Shown in pieces: positions 59,327 through 64,000 of a DNA stretch of 64,000 bases. The stretch is from contig NC_090437.1 in assembly GCF_031143425.1 (NCBI RefSeq), forward strand, positions 1,176,362,863 to 1,176,426,862, in the 5' to 3' direction. A program made the position numbers and the translations under genes. The DNA comes from Pleurodeles waltl. Lineage: Eukaryota; Chordata; Amphibia; Caudata; Salamandridae. Numbering within the stretch: the stretch's first letter is position 1; each line of letters opens with the position of its first letter. Below the pieces are notes generated by a model, which searched no databases, was not told where the DNA came from, and saw only the letters and a program-made list of their open reading frames with translations.

Positions 59327-59689
59327 GTCAATTCTGTGAACTACTAATCATCCTAATTTCTTGAAATGAGCATTGTGCCAGAATTAATTCTATCCTGCCT
59401 ATTTATCTAACATAAATATTCAGGGCAAGATTCATTCATTTTTTAAATAAAGGTTGGGGACCTCTGGGGGAGCCTCAAGACCCACCAGGTCTCAGCCGGC
59501 TTGCCGCTTCCTGTGGGAGACGTCATGCTCCTGCACACAGGGAGCTGCTGGAAGTGCAGTTCCCTGCTTGTGGGAGTAATACGTTCATCTCTTTACTTGC
59601 TCTCATGTCTTCAGGCAGGGAAAGAGATGAAAATTCCACTTCCAGCAAGGACGAGCATTTTGACAGCTCCCACTTGCTGCAATCAGAAT

Positions 59690-59741
59690 GTTTGCTTTTG
59701 TTTGGTGGGAGCTGTCGAGCTCCCACCAAGCAAAAGCAAAC
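59690..59741. repeat. 24 bp hairpin
   Basis: Arms 59690-59713 and 59718-59741 (GTTTGCTTTTG...GGTGGGAGCT) have one G-T mismatch and a 4-base loop GTCG. Confidence 0.85.
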
Positions 59742-59769
59742 AGCTATCTCTAGAGGGTGGGCACCTCGG

Positions 59770-60170
59770 CAGAAGGCTGGTGCTGGCCCTGTGGGGTCGT
59801 GGTCCCCAGGGCCATATGTGATCCCGGGAAGAGGGCTGCGTGGCCACCTCCTTCCTTTAGCACAGGTCAGCCTTAGGGAGGTGGTGGTCCCCGGGGCTGT
59901 AAATGGCCCGGGACAGGGGCTGCCTGGTCCCCTTCCCTTTTGTAAAAAACTAAATGGACCCATGGAAGTGTTGATCCCTGAAGTGTGGAGAGTCTGTGTG
60001 GCCCCCGTACTTATTGAGTTTTTAGCCATGGGGAGGTGGTGATCCCTAGGGCCCAGGGGGATCCATGCGGCCCCCTCAGTATATTTATTTTATGTAGCCC
60101 AGAGGAGGTGGTGGTCCCCTAGGCTTTTAGGAGCCCTAGGAAGAGGAACCTGTGTGCCTCCCTACATTTC
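59770..60170. repeat. About 90-100 bp degenerate tandem repeat
   Basis: Four or five copies of a unit with GAGGTGGTGGTCCCC, then GGGCC/CCCTAGG, then CTGTGTGGCCCCC-like text. It is non-coding; overlapping ORFs on both strands come from its GC content. Confidence 0.55.
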
Positions 60171-60504
60171 TTTAAATGACGGAAGCCCTCAGGACCTGGC
60201 CGACCCAATGGCTGAACAACTAGCGCAGGACACAGCGCTTGTTTTTTTTTTTTTTACATTTTCAGTGGATCCGCAGATTTTGCAGAAAATTTAAAATAAA
60301 TTGCTTTTTTCCCTTTTGGGGTCCCAGAGGGACCTCAGCACCAATGCTCTGGAGTTAAGGCACTCTTAACTTTTCTTTCTTTTACATTTGCTTTTGGTAC
60401 CCAGCTGAAGCCAAGTCCCAAAATGGCTGCCAACACCTGGTTGAAGTGTTGGCAGCCAATCATATCTCAGCCTGAGATCTCTGGGATCCACTGAGCCTCT
60501 GTGT

Positions 60505-60850
60505 CTCTAGATATACAAATGTGGATTTCCTTTAATTTCTTCAAAACCACTGAACCTATTTAACCAAATAACAAAAAGGGCACTTTCTGGACCAAGAGCT
60601 ACCATTCTGCTAAATGTGGTGTAATTCCCTCCAGAGGTTCGGGCTGCAGTCGTGTCTAAAATCTCTATGGGAATTAACATGGGAAATTCACTTTTTTGAC
60701 ACCCCCTTTTTCTCATGCACGCTTGACGGATCACCCTGAAACTTTCTATGTACAACAAAACCCTAGAGGACACTTTCATTTTAACTTTCATGAAGATTCG
60801 TCAAACTGTGCAAAAGACATAGCCAAGTCAAAAACGCTTTTTCTGTGGAA
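60505..60850 (+). repeat. Dispersed repeat family, copy 3
   Basis: CTAGATATACAAATGTGGAT through GACCAAGAGCTACCATTC to GGGAATTAACATGGGAAA. It is the longest match to the copies at 55530 and 56400. Confidence 0.7.
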
Positions 60851-60899
60851 ACTAGGTCTGAACTATTACTATCTACTGGCGATCGCCAGTAGGTAATAT

Positions 60900-62307
60900 A
60901 TAAATATATTTAAATCCAGTCTCTGTTCCTCTATCAGATTTATTGCTCAGTCCATTTAACCTTTTGAGATTCTGACCTGCCAACTGCTGTTCAGAAACAA
61001 TTTGCAGACGGTGGTGCATAACTCACTGAGCAATCTCAGAGGTTTTGAGCACCTTGATTGACAGTCTAGGGGAGGAGATGAGGTTAGTTTAAAAACAATT
61101 CAGGTACTATTTGATCCAACGTTTGACCCCTAACACCACCGGCAATAATTTATTTCACCTTTTTATGATTTGTATTTTTTTTCACAGTACTTCAGAAAGA
61201 CAGTTTCATAGCACCTAATTAATCACACGTACCAGGTGTGAGCATGTTATCTAGCCATTTTATTAGTTCCAGTGCTTTCCACTACAAACACAAAGCTATA
61301 AGGAGCACAATCCAAAAGAAAATAGGGCAGTATAATCTACTCATTACTTTAATGCTCAGTTTCAGATGTCTGCCAGACCTCCAACTACTAGAGACACAGT
61401 TTACACCAGTCCCCAACCTCTGATAATAAACAAAGATAGGGTACACTAGCCAAATAGCTAGACAATTTGGAGATATAGCACTGAACAAAATTCTATGTCA
61501 GGACCGGAGGCTTTGATTAGGCTTTCTCTTTCTTTTACTGGAAGAAACTCAGCAGCCAATCACAAAAAGTAACAAAAAAAATTCAGTACTCATGAGTACA
61601 CAGAATGTAACCACATAGCCCAATCAACATACAGAACTTTCTTATATATAAGCCATGACCTTTAACATAACTTCCTCTTTTCTTTGCTGCTCGCAGCCAG
61701 ATAAGGACTTTTTCTAAATCTACCCATTCAATGTGATATATTTGCATTTTCTGATGTTTCCAGTTACGCGATTCCACATGCTTTATTTGCTTTGATATAT
61801 GCATTTTCGGAAAACGGGTAGCTCACGATAGGCGTTTTTCCTTAAGCCGACTCACATTTCTAGGCAGATTAGTGGAGCAGGAGCATGGAGCGGACTACAC
61901 TCTTCAGCGTAATCCTTTTTCCATGTGTATCATGTGCGTCGCGCAACGAGCATGCGTTTCTGAATCTCTTTTCCTTCAGAATCCGGCTTGCTGTGGCAGA
62001 GCGAGCGCGTGAGAGCCCCCAAGGTGCAAATTCCTTTATTCTGCTCCACAGACAACCTGCTACTTGAATACAGGATTGTAAAATAGATTTAGGCTCTGCA
62101 TAGAGTGTTTTTTCCTTGGCCAGGCTGCTCCCTCCACACTTTATTGGTCTAGGATAGTGGCCTGGTAGGGGTTTTAAACACTCCCCCGGTGATCTCTCTT
62201 GGATTCTTGATTGACAACGAAAAGATTACAGCAAGAGAATGGCTTAATGAGACCCTTATGAGGTGGAAGCAGGGTATTACCCTGAAGACAGCAGTAATCA
62301 GCTTTAA
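60900..62307. other. Region before the DIRS gag, includes its probable leader
   Basis: No gene. The left boundary and terminal repeat of the DIRS element must lie in this stretch, perhaps after 61600, but I could not identify it because the right end is outside the window. Confidence 0.4.
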
Positions 62308-63700
62308 ATGAATCTGGTTGAAGCCCTAGACTGCATAGTGCAGCAGTCCATTAATTATACCCTGGTCAGGGCATTGGGGCCATTCTCTGGCCAGCTCATG
62401 GATTATGCTCGCACCCAAGGTTGGTCGCTGGAACGTCCGGCAGAGGGTGATAGCGCCAACCCTATGGGTAAAGATAAAGCAGCGGATTCTGCGTCTTCCG
62501 ATGAGCATGCAGAGGCCTTTGACAAACTAATCTGCAAGAGAGCTAGCACGAATAGGGATTCCTTGTTTTTCCCACCCTCTTCACAGAACTCCAAAGCAGG
62601 GGAGGCTTCCTCATCCATTTTGGAAGACTCGGATAAACCAGGTCCCAGTAAAAGACTTAAAAAGCGTGCTTCTCCTTCTGATCCCAAAGTCCTCAAATCT
62701 GACCCAGCTGAAATAAATAATCTCAGAGCATCTAATTGGCTCCCAACCCCTGAAGTGGTGAAGTATGTGCAATGGCATATCCGTAAAAGTTTTGATAAGG
62801 AAGTCTGTGCCCGGCTTCGCACAAAATGCCCCAGACTGGATTTGGAGGGGAAAGCGGCAGACACTCCCGAAATTGATTCCACCATTGTGACATTGATGAA
62901 AAAATACTCCAGGGATCCTAAGAAAGGGTTGGATGGAGGGTGGGATAACTGTCAAGACAAATTATTGGACATGTCGGGTCCCTTAACCAAGATCCTGGAA
63001 CTGGCGTTCCAATCTAAGGAAACTGGTTTGCCTGTAGACACAGATATCTTGATAGGTTGGGCGCAAAGAGTGATTTGTCAGTTACCGAACACCAATTGCG
63101 CCATTTCCCCTGAATGCATAAGATCCATTCTAATGCGTATTGATCCTAAATGAAATGACTTAGCCACCTCCGAAGCAGGCCCTGTGGCTGAGGGTTTACT
63201 GTTTGAAGCGCCTTTTGTCAAGGAACTCGCAAGGTTTTGCTCCACGTACTCGACAAAGCTAATATGTCCCTCGAAAAAATCCAAAAGAGGCCTTTTTGTC
63301 AAGGCCAGACATTACAGGGGTGCGCTCCTGGCCAACGTTCCTTTGCAGGCCCTCAACAATCCTATTATCCTCGAGGGAGAGAAGGCTGGTACGGGGAGCT
63401 GGCTGACTCAACCTTCTATCGCACCTGCTCCAGAGGGGGATGCCCCAGGTTTCGCAGAGGTCTCCCTCATGGACAACAGGGAGCAATCCAGGATTCTGGA
63501 TATTACAGTAAGAATTATCCCCTTTTCAGAGGTAATCTTGGGGGGCACAGTGGGATTGTTTCTCAACAATCGGAAATGGCTTACAGGAGACCTTTGGGTA
63601 CTAGACACTGTGTTAGGTTTCAAACTGGAGTTTTTCAATACTCCAAAACAGACAAGTCCAGATGTATTTTTCCCAGCAGAACAGTCTTTTATAGCCTTTG
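62308..63700 (+). pseudogene. DIRS gag-like ORF1, broken
   Basis: The ATG at 62308 opens 281 codons: an N-terminal helical part, a Ser/Lys-rich linker with a basic motif (KRLKKRA), then the conserved DIRS gag core (VKYVQWHIRKSFDKEV, LMKKYSRDPKKGLDGGWDNC, ILIGWAQRVICQL). It stops at TGA 63151. The same frame reopens for EAGPVAEGLLFEAPFVKELA, then shifts near 63245 into a frame reading DKANMSLEKIQKRPFCQGQ and an aromatic/Gly/Arg-rich tail (SYYPRGREGWYG) that resembles the RNA-binding end of DIRS gag. One stop and one frameshift interrupt it. Confidence 0.8.
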
Positions 63701-64000
63701 AAGTTCAGGCGTTGTTAGACAACCCTCACGCTCACAGGTTTATCAGTTCTATCTTTTTGGTGGACAAAAAGGGAAGAGTTCATTAGTTGGTTTTAAACCT
63801 TAAGGATTTCAACCAATGGATCTTGTACAGACATTTTAAGATAGAGGGAATTCACATGTTGAGAGATATCTTGTTGGAAGGCGACTGGATGGTCCGTCTG
63901 AACCTCAAGGACGCCTACCTATTTGTCCCCATCTTTCCTCCTCACAGAAGGTTTTTACAATTCTAATGGACAGAACTTTGTCTAGAGATCATGGCTCTCC
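63540..64000 (+). pseudogene. DIRS reverse transcriptase, N-terminal part, broken
   Basis: It overlaps the gag tail in another frame. WVLDTVLGFKLEFFNTPKQ, SSIFLVDKKGR, LNLKDFNQWILYRHFK and WMVRLNLKDAYLFVPIFP are typical of DIRS RT fingers and palm. In-frame stops occur at 63784 (TAG) and about 63965 (TAA). The YxDD motif is beyond the window. Confidence 0.85.

Larger units (their letters stand above)
62308..64000 (+). mobile_element. DIRS retrotransposon, 5' part, runs off the window
   Basis: A gag-type ORF and the start of a reverse transcriptase match DIRS elements, which use a tyrosine recombinase instead of an integrase and are abundant in salamanders. The recombinase would lie past the window end. 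Both genes have breaks, so this copy is inactive. Confidence 0.85.

Overview
This window is repeat-dominated vertebrate nuclear DNA. I see no host gene, rRNA, tRNA or CRISPR array. The mix of elements (very many PIF/Harbinger copies with TIRs based on CATTCTGACC, Ty3-type chromodomain retrotransposons, a DIRS element, long CG-rich foldback MITEs, low gene density) fits a giant salamander genome. A newt such as Pleurodeles is my best guess; that is inference, not proof.

Layout. 1-2393: no gene recognised. 2394-10974: LTR retrotransposon with very long LTRs, a broken SAP/SCAN-like gag-protease and no reverse transcriptase. Each LTR carries its own Harbinger MITE, inserted at a different but paralogous target. 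12413-21641: a complete-looking PIF/Harbinger transposon. It carries a two-exon SANT/Myb gene (gene A, +), an intact DDE transposase on the minus strand whose first exon I place 5.2 kb away near the right TIR, and a second SANT-family gene (gene C, +) nested antisense in the transposase intron. Three tandem arrays follow gene C. 23536 to about 43852: a decayed, inverted, collinear relative of that transposon, which keeps the SANT exon that the first copy has lost.

The intron of its gene C is interrupted by a TIR element (30019-38978). That element is itself split by a young Ty3/Sushi-class chromodomain retrotransposon (30051-38546, target duplication CTCGC), whose pol is split by another Harbinger MITE (33637-34640). 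The retrotransposon has a GGGAAAC slippery site and a plausible H-type pseudoknot at the gag/pol junction. 44390-46190: degenerate tandem satellite of about 145 bp. 48190-51582: minus-strand relic of a Sushi-class element with a MITE in gag. 53771-58660: two minisatellite arrays in opposite orientation. 59000-60170: short repeats and hairpins. 62308-64000: start of a broken DIRS element that runs off the window.

How the parts work together: the Harbinger transposase and SANT-type proteins of such elements normally cooperate, with the SANT protein aiding nuclear import and TIR binding. The MITEs are probably mobilised by such proteins. The nesting gives a relative order: decayed Harbinger, then TIR element, then Sushi retrotransposon, then Harbinger MITE.
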